A stretch of DNA of 64,000 nucleotides from the NCBI RefSeq assembly GCF_023101765.2, contig NC_064213.1, positions 3,286,001 through 3,350,000 on the forward strand. The letters run 5' to 3'. How positions within the stretch are numbered: the first letter of the stretch is position 1; each line of letters begins with the position of its first letter. The notes beneath the pieces are model-generated. The model was given only the letters and a program-made list of their open reading frames with translations. It was not told where the DNA came from and searched no databases. The DNA comes from Spodoptera frugiperda. Lineage: Eukaryota; Arthropoda; Insecta; Lepidoptera; Noctuidae. Positions 1-11,585 of this stretch are shown piece after piece. The position numbers and the translations under genes are program-made.

Positions 1-281
1 TAGGTATTTCATCTGTTTTAATTGTTGTATTATTAGTTGATAGATAAAGGGTAGTTCTCCAGTCTGACATAGTATTTTGCAAAAATGTTATAATATTTGG
101 GTGGATTTTATATATTTGTAGCACTTTTATTAGCCACGAATGAGGAACACTATCAAAAGCTTTTTTGTAGTCTATATAAGCAATATGTAAATTACGTTTA
201 TTAATTTGAGCCTGTTTTAGAACTGTAGCATCTATAGTAAGCTGCTCTTTGCACCCCTTATGATTCTTATGATTCTGGATT
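1..281 (-). pseudogene. LINE reverse-transcriptase fragment (window edge)
   Basis: Read on the minus strand, the first ~280 bases give an open frame containing YIDYKKAFDSVPHSWL, the reverse-transcriptase motif with the first catalytic aspartate. It is preceded by a GCKEQLTID-like stretch and followed by a segment resembling the RT palm. Stops (TGA, TAA, TAA) lie in the same frame just upstream, near 281-290, so the piece is truncated on that side. It continues off the window on the other. The AFDSVPHSWL form is typical of the R2/R4/Dong-like LINE groups, but the clade is only a guess. It is a broken transposon copy, not a host gene. Confidence 0.75.
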
Positions 282-874
282 CATTATTAATATTGAGTGT
301 TTTATTTCCATACAATTTTCTGTAATTCTTCAATAAAAAATACATCAGTTAGTAGTAATTACAATATTAAGTCTTTGACTGCCAATAGAAAACTGTTGAA
401 GGCAAATCCTCCGCTAACATCGGTCACGGGGGACCTACGTGGCAGTTAACGTGTTAAGCAAGATGTTACATAAGTCTAGAGGTAATAATATAGTATAGAA
501 TTATATAAAACTAGCGGACCCGACAGACGTTGTCCTGTCTACACGTTAATTTGAAAATTTTAAACTTTTTTAATAAGCTAAAACATTCTGGACCTTTTTG
601 ATGATAATTATTATTCAAATGTTATGACAATATCTAACGTCATTAATATTTGACACTGCGATGGTAGCGCCGTCCGTCGGATCCGATGTAAAACATTCCA
701 AAATCAACAACTACTAATAAATTAAAAATTAATTAAAAAAACATTGTCCGGCGGACAAAATTGTGAATCTAAACCATTCTCAGATCCCCTTGAACACACA
801 CAAAAAATTTCTTCAAAATCAGTTCAGTCGTTTAAGAGAAGTTCAGTGACATACACACTTACTGACTGACACTG
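282..874. other. AT-rich sequence without a recognised gene
   Basis: No convincing coding frame on either strand. A stretch near 780-860 (Gln/Ser-rich when translated, ending in a 'cagtgacatacacactta' sequence) resembles generic short repeats of moth genomes. Nothing else recognised. Confidence 0.5.
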
Positions 875-1097
875 ACTGCCTCGTTGGCCGAGTGGTTGGA
901 AGTGCCGGGGTTCGATTCCCGGGTCGGGCGAAGTATTACTGGGCTTCTTTCGGTTTTTCGAAAATTTGAATGGCAATAGGCTCACCATCTATTTCATGGG
1001 ACTTACAACAAAAATTGTGAAATGTGGGTGTACATTGGCATTATGTGCTATAATGTACACCTCTGCCTATCCTTTCGGGGATTAAAGGCGTGACGTT
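875..1097 (+). repeat. SINE-A copy (tRNA-derived)
   Basis: This is a short interspersed element with a tRNA-like head. A box A-like TGGCCGAGTGG lies at 885-895 and a canonical box B, GGTTCGATTCC, at 909-919, so an internal RNA polymerase III promoter is visible. The body reads into 'ggcaataggctcacc' and the tail into '...cctttcggggattaaaggcgtgacgtta'. The same family recurs on both strands at 8344, 10945, 19734, 22606, 30380, 39109, 47802 and 52265. This copy has a deletion between the two boxes. SINEs encode no protein and rely on a LINE for retrotransposition. Confidence 0.85.
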
Positions 1098-1616
1098 ATA
1101 TTATTATATTATATGACCTATTTTATTTACGAAACTAAAACCAATAGCATATAACACATACTTCTGCCTATCTCAAAACATTATAACTCAAATACGTACA
1201 ATCACAGTTTTGCAAATTACAGAAGCCAGCTATTTCAAATTATTGCGTGATGCGACCCGTCTCAAAATGGCACGGTAAATAATAAAACCACGATCAGCAG
1301 TAGAGAGTCAGTCTTATAAGGAAAATACACATATTTTTTTCTCTGCACGTATGTATGATATAACAAAGAATTCCGACATCCGTTGCCAATTGATGACATC
1401 TAAATAGAGTCATGGGTCATTGTCATTTTGTACGGTATGGTCATTTCGGTACCGAGATTTGCATAAAACTGTTCATGTTTTTGGTTCTTCGAGAGGAATT
1501 TGTAACAATTTTGTCATTACGTGACAGTTTTTAATGGTAATGATTGGCATGGAGGTTATGTTAGGAGTTACCTCAGAACGTGTTATTGGTGGTATTCAAA
1601 TAGTGTAATTTGTGGC
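1098..1616. other. Unassigned sequence
   Basis: AT-rich, no recognised coding frame, RNA gene or element boundary. Confidence 0.4.
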
Positions 1617-1704
1617 GACACCTGATATGTGACAGATGACAAAAGTCGCACAAAGACTATCAACGAGCTAATTAACGGATGACGTCATATATATCCTGCA
1701 TCGC
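1617..1704 (+). repeat. Unknown dispersed repeat, copy 1
   Basis: A segment with 'gtgacagatgacaaaagtcg', 'aacggatga' and 'catcgcacat' is closely matched at 58648-58742. No coding or tRNA-like signal is seen. A LINE is inserted directly into its right end at 1718. Confidence 0.6.
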
Positions 1705-1717
1705 ACATGTGAAGTTT

Positions 1718-2714
1718 TTTTTTTTTTTTTTTTTTTCAGGGGGAAAATCATCCAATGACTTCTCTCGCCAGGGCAAAGCGAGAGGGAGTGTCAGACTCTT
1801 ACTGACTAAAAACCACCCCGTTCCTACTCCTGCTTGTCGAGCCGGAGCCCCGGTAAACCCGCTAGGTTGTCCGCAGCTCCGGATTAAGCATCAGCCCTAC
1901 TGGGCCCCATCTGTGGTGGTCTGATGGCTCTTTGAGGCGCGCGCGGAACGCAACGCGCCGCACGCACGGGTCTGGTTCTGGTCGGGCGGCGAGCTACCCT
2001 TGCTCGCCGTCCGCAGACCCGCACTTACGGTGGCCGGAGATCGTCACGCGATCCCCGACGCCCGGAGTGTCTTTCGCGTCGGCTGGGGCGTGAGGAAGTT
2101 CGTTCCCTCACGCGTCCCGCCTCCTCCTTAACTAGCATGACTGCTTCGCAGAAGGAGGAGACGGCATCCCAGTCCCCCTCGCTCCGCACCATGGCCTGAA
2201 CCAAAGCCGGACGCGAGAGGTCGCCGTCGCCGATCACTTCCCTGAGGGCACGGCGGTGTTCAGCCCACGCAGGGCAGACCGCAACCGTGTGTTCCACCGT
2301 GTCCTCCGGGCGGTCTTCGCAGTGATGACACCCGGGCGTTTCCTCCCGCCCAATCAAAAACAGGAACCTACCGAAACTCCCATGTCCGGTAAGCACCTGC
2401 GTCAGGCGGTAGGTGAGGACGCCATGGCGCCTCTCTAGCCACTCCTCAAAGAGGGGACTTACCGCTGCAATGACAGCGAGCCCAGCCCTCGGTTGCGACA
2501 GTCGTTGCTGCCAATCCGCCATGAGATCGCGCCGGAGCTCGTCCCGCCACGCACTAATCTGGCGCGGCAGCGGAGTTTCGCCCCGGCGACGCGCGTCGGC
2601 GCGCAGACTATAGACGCGCGCGAGCACTTTCGCCTCCAAATCCCACGGCGGTAATTCGGCAAGGAGGTTCGCCGCCTCCCCGGAGATCGTGCGATATCCA
2701 CGGATCACCCGGAT
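1718..2714 (-). mobile_element. 5'-truncated R1-like LINE with 13-bp target duplication
   Basis: A retrotransposon 3' end inserted in minus orientation. The poly(A) tail appears as a T run at 1715-1736. The 3' UTR ('ggggaaaatcatccaatgac...') and the C-terminal coding end follow, and the copy is truncated at its 5' end near 2714. The sequence ACATGTGAAGTTT occurs on both sides (1705-1717 and 2715-2727); its last T residues merge with the poly-T, so the duplication is 10-13 bp. That is the signature of target-primed reverse transcription. The 3' UTR is the source sequence for the numerous ~150-bp tails listed elsewhere in the window. Confidence 0.85.
2025..2714 (-). pseudogene. C-terminal end of R1-like LINE ORF2
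   Basis: An open frame of about 230 codons ends the LINE polyprotein. Visible features are the post-RT region (GYRTISGEAA, PPWDLEAK, ADWQQRLSQ), the LTQVLTGHGSFGRFLF segment, and a CCHC zinc knuckle (C-X2-C-X9-H-X4-C) in PGCHHCEDRPEDTVEHTVAV. After it comes a helical tail with CEAVMLVKEEAGRVRER. These are characteristic of the carboxy terminus of R1-clade LINEs, where the knuckle is thought to bind RNA or DNA during target-primed reverse transcription. The endonuclease and reverse-transcriptase domains are missing through 5' truncation, so this copy cannot move by itself. The open frame runs on into flanking DNA up to 2759, but those residues are not part of the element. GC content is far higher than in the surrounding DNA. 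Confidence 0.85.
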
Positions 2715-2727
2715 ACATGTGAAGTTT

Positions 2728-4049
2728 ACATGCGAATAAACATGGATACAAAATCCCAACGAACAACAGTTGGGCAGAAAGCCCGCCGCATGATCACCTC
2801 GCCTGGTCGGAGGATCCTCCTTTTCTTAGGGAATTTTACTCTTTGTTCCCTAAAAGTTCTTGTATGATTCACAAAAAATATTGTTTCTAGTCGAGTTATC
2901 ATAAAATGTATGTCAGTATCGATAGTATCGAGGTATCAGACACGGTAAGGCATGGTTAGCGCAGTGGCTGAGTGACTGGCTACTGGCTGCTGTACAACGG
3001 GATCGAAATCGTTTGAGAGATTTATATTTATTATCATAATATATGTGATAAAGGACTTGTAACAGCTGGTGTAAACTGGACAAAGGCTAGTTGAAAGGTT
3101 TAGGATTATCAGAGGGCCTTTTAACCTGTAACTTTGCTATCTTTATCGATGTCGATTATGGCAAACCTCTTTTATGTAAAGGAGGGTCAAAGTCTAGCAG
3201 TGGACTGTGTCACGCTGAATAATGTGAAGACATTTTTCAGACATGCCTCTTGCAAACCACACAATTATTTTTATCATTGACAAATCACCTGTCAGGAATT
3301 AGACTGGAAAACAAAGGCACATGAAATCATAATATTTAATCAAAAATGAAAAAAAAAACTGCATTCAAACAACTGCAAGTGCGGAAATCATACCACATTA
3401 AGATAAGACATCAGTATTGCAACTCTTAAAGTAAATCACAAATTGCATTCTGCCTTTCATCTGTACATTTAAAAATATGATTACATACATCAGATTAGAC
3501 CGCACATCAAGCTACACCAAACGAACAAAACATACTCAACCTTAATAATTTGTGTATACAGTTGAAAATTGTCTACAATTAATAGTTTGATTAGGACATT
3601 AGATCGTACTCGCTTTGTAAGACCTTTCCACAAATTCGAAGGTCAATTTATACTGGTTTTTTTATCCAGCCAATTTAACATGGTCTCGCTTTGTATGATC
3701 TTTCCACGCATTCGAAGGTCAGATTATACTGGTTTTTGTATATCATGATGTGCAAAATACATCTGTTTGTAAGCTTTTAATATTAGTGATTGGTCAGGTC
3801 TTATAGGAAGCACCGCTCACTACAGCGAGTTACGCGCAGAAGGTGAAATGTAGTGACGTCATCGGTTGAAGAATTCCTTGTTTAAATATGTGCGGTTAGT
3901 TTTTTGTGTAGATATTGATATGTTGTTTAGAAGTGTGGATAGTACGTGGGAAAGTGGTCTTTCTTTTTTGATTTTTGTTATGAGATTGGGGCGCAAATAC
4001 CCACTGCGCAGGCGGATCATCTGACAACGCAACACTAGTTAGACTATCC
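2728..4049. other. Gene-free stretch with minor repeats
   Basis: 2760-2820 is GC-rich and may be another LINE scrap, not identified. 2948-3015 weakly resembles the head of SINE-B ('ggttagcgcagtggctg'). A 76-bp period duplication lies at 3611-3740. The rest is AT-rich with no recognised gene. Confidence 0.45.
3611..3740 (+). repeat. Two-copy tandem duplication, 76-bp period
   Basis: A ~54-bp block beginning 'cgctttgta' and containing 'ttcgaaggtca' and 'tatactggttttt' starts at 3611 and recurs, with about 6 differences, at 3687. Confidence 0.8.
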
Positions 4050-4185
4050 TGTAGCTGCGGGGTTCCGGCTCGAAAAGCAGGAGTAGGAACGGGGTGGTTT
4101 TTAGTCAGTAAGAGTCTGACACTCCCTCTCGCCTTGCCCAAAGCGGGAGAAGTCATTGGAAGACTTCCCCCCGCCCTCAAAAATA
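4050..4185 (+). repeat. R1-like LINE 3' tail
   Basis: A short copy of the LINE 3' UTR in plus orientation, starting 'agctgcgggg' and ending 'ccgccctcaaaaa'. It includes the conserved 'gtaggaacggggtggttttt' core. No clear target duplication. Confidence 0.75.
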
Positions 4186-4458
4186 AGCCTCTTCTGTAAC
4201 TGTCAATTGGAACTTTAAAAGGGAATTCGATCGCATTCTCGCCTGTCATTGTTCGAGATTATTTTCAATATCAATGACAAGGCGGGCCGCGATCAAGTTC
4301 ACTTCCATCTTTCGAATTGAAAATTACAGGATAGCTTAGCTGATCAATTACAAATTGCCAACCTTCTAAGTATTTGGGGCTTTAGGGCATTCGGAAACGT
4401 CCCACATAGCCTTTTCATTTTCCATTTTCTCCTAAGCCGTGGGTGCCTTTTCAAAAAT

Positions 4459-4594
4459 ACAAGATTACATACACATGACACCCTGCCCTGAAACAAAAAT
4501 TTCTAGATCACACAAAGATTTTCTTCGTGCGGGAATCCAACCCGCTACACGTTACGCGGCAGCCGGTTGCCCAGCCACCGCACCAACCGTGCAA
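4459..4594 (-). repeat. SINE-B copy
   Basis: Minus-orientation copy of the second tRNA-derived SINE. Box B complement 'gggaatccaaccc' is diverged, and the head reads 'ggttgcccagccaccgcacc'. The 3' half ('acatacacatgacaccc') is shortened. Confidence 0.75.
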
Positions 4595-4947
4595 TCATCA
4601 ATTTAATTAACCGTAAAATAAAACCTCTCAGGTATATATATTTGCATAATGCCTCACCAATTACTATATTACGATGCATCGAGAATCAAGATGACTATAT
4701 CTACTTTCTAAAACCGCAAAAACTGAGACAAGTCTAGTGCTCATTAGCAGATGTTGGCAACATTTTAGATTCTCTGTAGGTCAAGCAGTTTTGCTAAATT
4801 AAACGACACCAATAGCCCACTTCATCATACTATCTGCATAAATAGATAAGAATTATGATGATTTGAATTATAATCTTTATTGTGATTGTGTGCTTGATTT
4901 CTTGTTTTGTTTGCGAATATTTTTTAGTAATTGCTTTTGCTCTTTTT

Positions 4948-5180
4948 TATGGTATAAGCCGGTAAACGAGCAGACTGATCACCTGATGATAGACTTTCGA
5001 AACACCAGAGGCGTTACAAGTGCGTTGCCGGCCTTTTGGGGATTAGGAATTTAAGGGTTTTTGGGGAATCGGGAATTGGGCCTCCGGTAACCTCACTCAC
5101 ACAACGCAAGCGTTGTTTCACGTCGGTTTTCTGTGAGGTCGTGGTATCACTCCATTTGCGCCAAAAGCCCTCACACTTAA
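4948..5180 (+). repeat. Repeat C copy
   Basis: An abundant short repeat of unknown class, running from 'tggtataagccggtaaacg' to 'ccctcacactta'. Marker segments are 'cgaaacaccagaggcgttac', 'gtgcgttgccggccttttgg' and the palindromic 'aacgcaagcgtt'. No coding capacity. Other copies lie at 9105, 10557, 14654, 26492, 33255, 36873, 37671 and 57216. Confidence 0.75.
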
Positions 5181-6752
5181 TAATTTCAATAATCGTCTAA
5201 ATTCCCAAAAGATAAAGCTTAAAAAAGGACATAAATAAACGTCCTTTCACATTTGTTACTTGGGATTAAACCAGTCTTCTAATTATAATTTTCTAGTTGC
5301 AACTCTTGTGTAGAACCACCAAGTCTCGATGTAACTCAATAATTATTTTCTTCCTACAAGTAGCCAAGGTTGGTCACCCCTAACAAACACCTAATGCTGC
5401 GACAAATTACTTTAATAAAATTTGCAATCGATACCAATATCGATTGATTGACATGTGCTTCTAATTTAAATCGATTACGTCTGAACAAAAAACCGGCATG
5501 CTGTTCGAGTATAGATGGGCAATTGTTTTTTTTTTATCTAAATTGATTATGTAGATTAACTTTGTGGTTTAAAATAGTTTTATATTAGGTTAGGTCAGAC
5601 CGGCAAAAGATCTGACGTATAAGTTTTTTTTTACTGGAATCCATGCGAGAGAAGTCGCGGGTATCAGCTAGCATATAATAAATAAACAAAAATGCAACTT
5701 AACAAGTCCATAAATAATGCAATATAGACTTTCGAAATAGCATAAACCAAAACCACAATTTTTATTTTAAATATATAATTTATATTTAATATTAAAACTG
5801 CACAAAGCCATTAAAGTAGGATTAAATATTTAAATAAATTAATGAATTTAAATAAATATATCCTTTCACTTGTATATTATTAGATTATTATAACATTAAA
5901 ATAAAATATTCTTAGTCACAAATACATATAATTATATTGTTTTATTAAAATTAATTTGTGTCAGATTTTTTGCAAGATAGTTTTGTTCAATTCAGATTTT
6001 TTATATTTAAAACCTCTTTAAATTCTGTTATTTTTCTTTATCTTTATTATGCTTTGTTTATTTATATGTTTTGTTGAATTTTGAACATAAAAAAAGCGGG
6101 AATGAGCACGAACACAGAAATTAAATATAGTACGTGGACAACCATCTTTAACCGTACACCTATATACAAATATATAGAGCTGAAGAGTTTGTTTGTACTC
6201 GCTAATCTCCAGGACTACTGGTCCGATTCTAATAATTATTTTTGTGTTAGATAGTGCAATCACCGAGGAAGGAACTGAGCAGTGGGTGAACAATTATATA
6301 AAATTATACGAAAGTAACTCACATCTCTGTCTCTTCCTTACGCCTAAACCACTGAACCGATTTCGATAACTTTTTGTGTTGGAAAGTGCAGTTATCGAGG
6401 ATATTATATGCTATATAACATCACGTTACAATCAATAGGAGCTAAGCATAGCTTAGTGTTACCATAATTGTTATCATGTACATCACGTGCTTACTTAAAA
6501 TACTTAGATACAAAATATAAAGGAAATTAAAGGCACATAGACATTACAATCAAAAACACAAAATGATGTCAAAAGCAAAAATTGTAGGTTCTTTCTTTCA
6601 CTAAGCAGTATGAATTTCTGATCACGTATTGCAAACTTCGTGGGACACGTTTCTTCTGGTCACTGGACTGTAAATAATTTGGAAAGAAATATACATACGT
6701 ACGTATTATGATAATAATATTGAGATAATAAGAAAATAGATCTTGTAATAGT
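5181..6752. other. AT-rich sequence with a diffuse repeat
   Basis: No recognised gene. 6170-6440 holds two related blocks ('ctactggtccgattctaat...', 'ccactgaaccgatttcgataa...') of a generic insect repeat type also seen at 22715, 31650 and 42655. The rest is very AT-rich. Confidence 0.45.
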
Positions 6753-6901
6753 TGCTGCTGCGGATAACGTAACAGGTTACCGGGGCTCCGGCTCAAAGCA
6801 GAAGTAGGAACGGGGTGGTTTTTAGTCAGTAAGAGTCTGATACTCCCTCTCGCCTTGCCCAAGGCGGGAGAAGTCATTGGATGATTTTGCCCCTTAAAAA
6901 A
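6753..6901 (+). repeat. R1-like LINE 3' tail
   Basis: Plus-orientation short copy from 'gctgctgcggataacg' to 'gccccttaaaaaag'. It starts at the same internal position as most other short copies. Confidence 0.75.
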
Positions 6902-7263
6902 GATATGATCGTTGCTAGCTAGCAACTATCATATCTATGTACAGAGCTCTGTATAATATTTCTACGGAATGTTCGATTGTCGCAGTGACTAGGCAGTCGA
7001 CTCCTGAGCAACGTATCGGGGGTTTGAGGAACAACGCGTCTTCCAAATTATTTTTCTAGGCATTGGTGTTTGTGGTCAGAATCCCTTTAAAAACTAGGGT
7101 AAAGTACGGTTACGATTTAAAAATAGATCTCTAAAAAAGTTTTGATTTACACAGTAAGTCTGTAAATCTAAAAATAAATTCGACTTTAACTAATATGTTT
7201 ATGTTACAAGCCAACGCAACCTGCTCCTTATTCCAAAATATTATACGAGTACTAGGTAAATAA

Positions 7264-7383
7264 AGGAGATGGCAGGACGAACTCGACATGTATGACAAGG
7301 ATTGTCCGCAAAAAGCTTTAAACAGAGAAGACTGGAAAGAGGGTAGGGAGGCCTTTGCCCTGCAGTGGGACGATCATGGCTGA
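7264..7383 (+). pseudogene. LINE ORF C-terminal fragment with 3' end
   Basis: Thirty-nine in-frame codons ending in TGA at 7381-7383 read RRWQDELDMYD...NREDWKEGREAF and end in QWDDHG. The RRW..D...W...A..R..W...EAF..QW pattern is the usual carboxy end of a large group of insect LINEs. An AAATAAATAATAAATAAA-like tail follows. A stop precedes the fragment in frame, so it is a heavily 5'-truncated dead copy. Confidence 0.7.
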
Positions 7384-7399
7384 AAATAAATAATAAATA

Positions 7400-8343
7400 A
7401 ACAACTAGGTAAATAGACACTTTTAAAAATAAAACTGGTACTAGAAAATAAATACCTATTTCGTCTATAGACAGCAAAAAGTATTTTTGATATTTCATTA
7501 AATGACTTTTACGACGATTTATAAATAAACTTGGTCTAGACATTAAAAGAGGCTACAGCCTCAGATTTTTTTTTATTTTCCTTCAGTTTGTTAGAAAATA
7601 TAGCCTAATCTTTAAAAATAACTGTTTAGTAGTTTATTTCAAAAATAACTAAATATAATTTCATTAATTGAATTTCAATACTCATGGTCTATCTATTTCA
7701 TAATGTCGTTGACCTTATTAATTTACTGGCAGCTTACAACTTGTTCCTAATTTAAAATGTATCGTTTCAAATTTCGAATGTTTCAGTCAACTAATTACAT
7801 ACATTAAAATTTTTATTACATAATTAATAGCAATTTAATAACATTAAAATTAAATTACAGATTTGCATAATAAATAAATTGAATATAAAATTTTATCGTT
7901 ATTATTATGTAAAGATGTTCGATTTTTGAATGTTTAGTCTTTATTACTTTGGTTATTGTAATTTTTTAAGAATGTCTCAAGGTTTGAATTCGTTCGTTTA
8001 AATGGAATGATTTCAAAATCGAATATCTTTATTATTATCAGATGTTGTCTAAGGTCAGTGACGTCTTTCGATTTTTTTTTTATAAGCTTGTTCATGTTCA
8101 TTCAGATCATAATTACAAGATTAGATTTCAATAAAGACTCCGCTGTTCGTCAACCGGTTTTCGAACCTGGAACTTTGTACTCAGTAGTCACTCAATTGCG
8201 TCATCTCTCTATTAGACCAAGTAATCTACTGATCACAATTAGATCATTGACTTATAATTATTAAAAGTTGCTTAATCGAGTTTAAATTTAAACCACGGGT
8301 AAAATAAAAGGTGTTGTTTTTTTGTTTTTACGTTACTTAGTTG
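7400..8343. other. AT-rich sequence, nothing recognised
   Basis: Very low GC, with runs of A and T and no supported coding frame or element boundary. Confidence 0.5.
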
Positions 8344-8632
8344 CAACGTCAACGCCTTTTATCTCCGTAGGTGTAGGCAGAGGTGCACCCGCATATTGAC
8401 TCATAATGCCACTGTACAAAGTACACACACTTTTTACCATTTAAGTATGTTATAAGTCCCATGTAATAGAGGGTGAGTCTATTGGCGTTGAAGAATTTTC
8501 GTAAACCTTCTTTAAAGTAAAAAATAAACTTTCGACAAGAGCCTAGTAATACTTTGCCCGTCCCGGGATCATATCGAACCCGTGAACCCTTGTCCGGCAG
8601 TCGCACTTGCGATAACACGACCAACGAGACAG
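8344..8632 (-). repeat. SINE-A copy (near full length)
   Basis: Minus orientation. The tail 'caacgtcaacgccttttatc' is on the left. The tRNA-like head is on the right, with 'gcagtcgcacttgcgat' and the complement of box A, 'ccaacgag'. The box B complement ('atcgaac') is mutated. Confidence 0.8.
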
Positions 8633-8950
8633 ACGTTACTTAGCTACTAGTATTTGTGTAGTTTCAAAATATGCAGTATAACGTAACAGTTGCTAAATTG
8701 AACATTAATGTGTCTAGTATTTCAATAATCTAATCGTTAGAAAGTATCATGGATGGGTAGCAAATATTTTGTGTGTGTATGGCACTCGAAACTCGAAGGT
8801 TTCTCTTTTTAGCATATTTTTATTGATATTAAAATTACTAATTAATTATTGTGTAATAACATGTTGCGACCGGTCGTGGCGCTAGAGAATAATTTAGGAA
8901 AATATTTGTGATATATTATGTGGTGGTCTTGGGTGATAATTGTCAGTTAT

Positions 8951-9008
8951 AGACTGTTTTTGGGCTTCAACGCATGTAGAGACATGCGTTCAAGCCCAAA
9001 AACAGACT
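8951..9008. repeat. Short near-perfect hairpin
   Basis: Arms of 27 bp (8951-8977 and 8982-9008) pair with two mismatches around a 4-base loop (agag). The arm contains 'tgtttttgggctt' and 'aacgcatgt'. It could be a tiny MITE, a fold-back scar or a small-RNA precursor. The stem is short for a typical animal pre-miRNA. Confidence 0.8.
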
Positions 9009-9104
9009 TGTAGTTATAGTATTGAAGAATATTACTGGTGATTACAATATTACTTCAGTTTTGCTTGCATATTTTCCTCCGTTATAATAGTTGTTTTTAA
9101 GCAA

Positions 9105-9347
9105 ATAAGCAATTGCCGCCACCAATGAACACCCGAAACAACAGTATTGCAAAACATTGCTGGCCTTTTGGGGGTTAGGAATTTATGGGGTGGTGGGGAA
9201 TCGGGGATTGGGAAGATGGGGAAGGGGGTCTGGTAATCTCAGAGACACAACGCAAACGTTGTTTCACGTCGGTTTTCTGTGAGGTCGTGGTATCACTTCG
9301 GTCGAGCCAGCCCATTTGGACCGAAGCATGGCGATCCCACACTTAAA
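9105..9347 (+). repeat. Repeat C copy
   Basis: Plus-orientation copy from 'aagcaattgccgccacc' to 'cgatcccacactta'. It contains the 'cggttttctgtgaggtcgtg' segment and the palindrome with 'acgcaaacgtt'. Confidence 0.75.
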
Positions 9348-10556
9348 AAGTTAAAGTTAGGCTTAAGATATGCTATAGGTATCCAATAATGGGGGCTGAA
9401 AACAAGTTTTTGTAAAAACTAATCACGCACAATGCAGAGAAACTAGGAGAAAAGAAGGTATCTACTTACAAACGAGCTAGCTTATTAGTCTAATGTTTGC
9501 CATTATATCATAGAATGCAATGGAAACACAGTTTTGAAACCTTTTGCAGAAGACAAATAGATGCTAATTTAAAATTATAACAACACTATAATTGTTCCAC
9601 TTCACCATCCATTGTTCCTCGTGATTTATTGGATTATATTCAATCAACGACAGAAAGGAAGATGTAATCCATACCTTAACGACTTGTCAAACTGAAGTGA
9701 AAGTTAAATCCCGCCCATCAATCATTCGATTGTAGGAGACAACGAACGATACATAATAAGTGGTCGGGAGACTCGCAAGCCGAGCATTCTGATCGTATCG
9801 GTTAAACTTAGCTTCCAAGTAGGGTTGCCGTACGTCTGGAGTTTTCTGGACCTGTCCATAAATTTAGGTCTTGATCTAGAATGCGAGGGAAATATTTTAC
9901 TGTACGGAATTTTTGGTAATAAGTAAAGAATCAATAACTATGTCCGTGGACGAACACAGGCGATAGCGCAAGAGCCACTTTCCCTCGCACGTCAATATCT
10001 TTAATAATTTGTGAAGTTTTCAAATATTCATAAAAAATATATAAAAGTGTCCAAAATTTTTACGTCATATGTCAGGAATTATCTCCGGGTTTTTTTAATA
10101 TTGACTTGGACACCCTACTCGCAAGAGCCGCAGGTAACGTTAATCGCCCGTTATCTTAAACGCCGGTTTAAGTTAATCGCGTACGGTGCGACCTACCACA
10201 ATTAAATAATATTTACGATGTTAATGTTTATATAATTTTAATTGTTCGTAACTAATCAGAGATGTAAAACAATTTGAGATTTAGAACTTTAAGTTATTAT
10301 GTAAGGTTAGTGAATTGGTGGTTATTGGGTTTTTTTGCAATATTGGTTTTTTATGAGTGGTCAAACGACTTTCGTTTGTCTGAGGGAAGTAGAGGAGACG
10401 TATTGGTTAAGATTTGTTTTAGTGATTGTATGTTAGTAAGTGTCATTAGCAAACATGAGGTCATTGTCCATTCGGATGAGGAAAAGGTTGTATTGGATTT
10501 TTGGTTTCTATACATGTGAGGGGCCAGTAGAATACGATGATAATATACCTAATGCC
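9348..10556. other. Unassigned sequence
   Basis: No recognised gene. The segment 9770-10150 has short mirrored motifs ('agtagggttgcc' near 9816 and 'ggacaccctactcgc' near 10108), possibly an old inverted-repeat insertion, but I could not define its ends. An 81-codon frame at 10274-10519 is not recognised and is probably chance. Confidence 0.4.
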
Positions 10557-10838
10557 GAAGTATGGCTCTCCCACACTATATGGGCCGGCTCGACCGGAGT
10601 GATACCACGGCCTTACAGAAAACTGACGTGAAACAACGCTTGCGTTGTGTTTCGTTGTGTGAGTGAGGTTACCGGAGGCTCAATTAAGCCCTTCCCCAAA
10701 AACCTTTAAATTCTTAACCTCCAAAAGGCCGACAACGCACTTGTAACGCTTCTTGTGTTTCGGGTGTCCATAGGCGGCGGCGATTGCTTACCATCAGGTG
10801 ATCCGTTTGCTCGTTTACCGGCTTATACCATAAAATGT
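10557..10838 (-). repeat. Repeat C copy with a locally inverted end
   Basis: The body is in minus orientation ('tgggccggctcgaccgg' to 'taccggcttataccata'). Its outer ~27 bases (10553-10583, 'gccgaagtatggctctccc') are in plus orientation, unlike the copies at 33255 and 57216. Confidence 0.7.
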
Positions 10839-10944
10839 GTATGTAAATAATCATGACAACCTAATTTGAAATCAATGAATCGAAAAATAATGGGCTCAAT
10901 GTTTCTGTAACGTATTTGAATATGGAAATAAAAATATTCTCTAC

Positions 10945-11025
10945 CACTGCCTCGTTTGTCGAGTAGTCAACAGGGAGATCACCGAGTTCTCAGGTTCAAA
11001 ACCCGGGTCGAGCAAAGTATTATTG
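10945..11025 (+). repeat. SINE-A head fragment
   Basis: Only the tRNA-like head remains: 'actgcctcgtttgtcgag', a mutated box B ('ggttcaaaacc') and 'gcaaagtattattgggg'. Confidence 0.7.
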
Positions 11026-11126
11026 GGGGACTAATTAGATATTTTGGAAACTTTCCAGTAATGACAAAGATACTATTAAATCTATAGTATAGTATGTATA
11101 TAGTCTGAACTGTATATACAGTCTAT

Positions 11127-11300
11127 ACTAGCTTCTGCCAGCTGCCAGCAGCTTTGCCTAAGTTCTTGTGCGATGAAAAGTCTTATTCTAAACCATAATC
11201 TACCCCTATTTCAAACTTCATCTGGATCCCTTCGGCCGTTTCGACGTGAAGAAGTAACTACCAAACAAACATACCTACAAACTTTCGCATTTAAAATGTT
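11127..11300 (-). repeat. Repeat D copy
   Basis: Minus-orientation copy of a dispersed repeat recognised by 'ctagcttctgcc' at one end and an 'aaactttcgcattta' segment at the other. The 57-codon downstream half of the frame at 11173-11388 is a by-product. Confidence 0.6.
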
Positions 11301-11585
11301 AGTCGTATGTGTATGTATGTCTGTACTGTATATACCATCACATAATTATATGTCTACCTCCCCTTTGTGCCTTCAGTCTCGTCTCTGACGACCCTGTACC
11401 CTCACATTGAAATTCCCTCCCTGATTTCACTTGTTGCATGATTATTATACGCATGGCGTATAAGACTTTGAAATTTCAAAACAAAACATTTTAAGACTCA
11501 AAGAATCACACGCTGAACTGAATTCGTGGTTAATAAATTTAATTATACTCATTAAATTAAACATTTAGACTTTAAAAATGTCTAC

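Noticed and set aside
875..925. A functional tRNA-Leu or tRNA-Ser gene
   Set aside because: Boxes A and B are present, but the spacing and acceptor stem do not form a tRNA. It is the head of a repeated SINE.
10274..10519. Membrane-protein-like 81-codon frame
   Set aside because: Hydrophobic composition is expected of T-rich DNA; no signal or family pattern, and it runs on towards a repeat.
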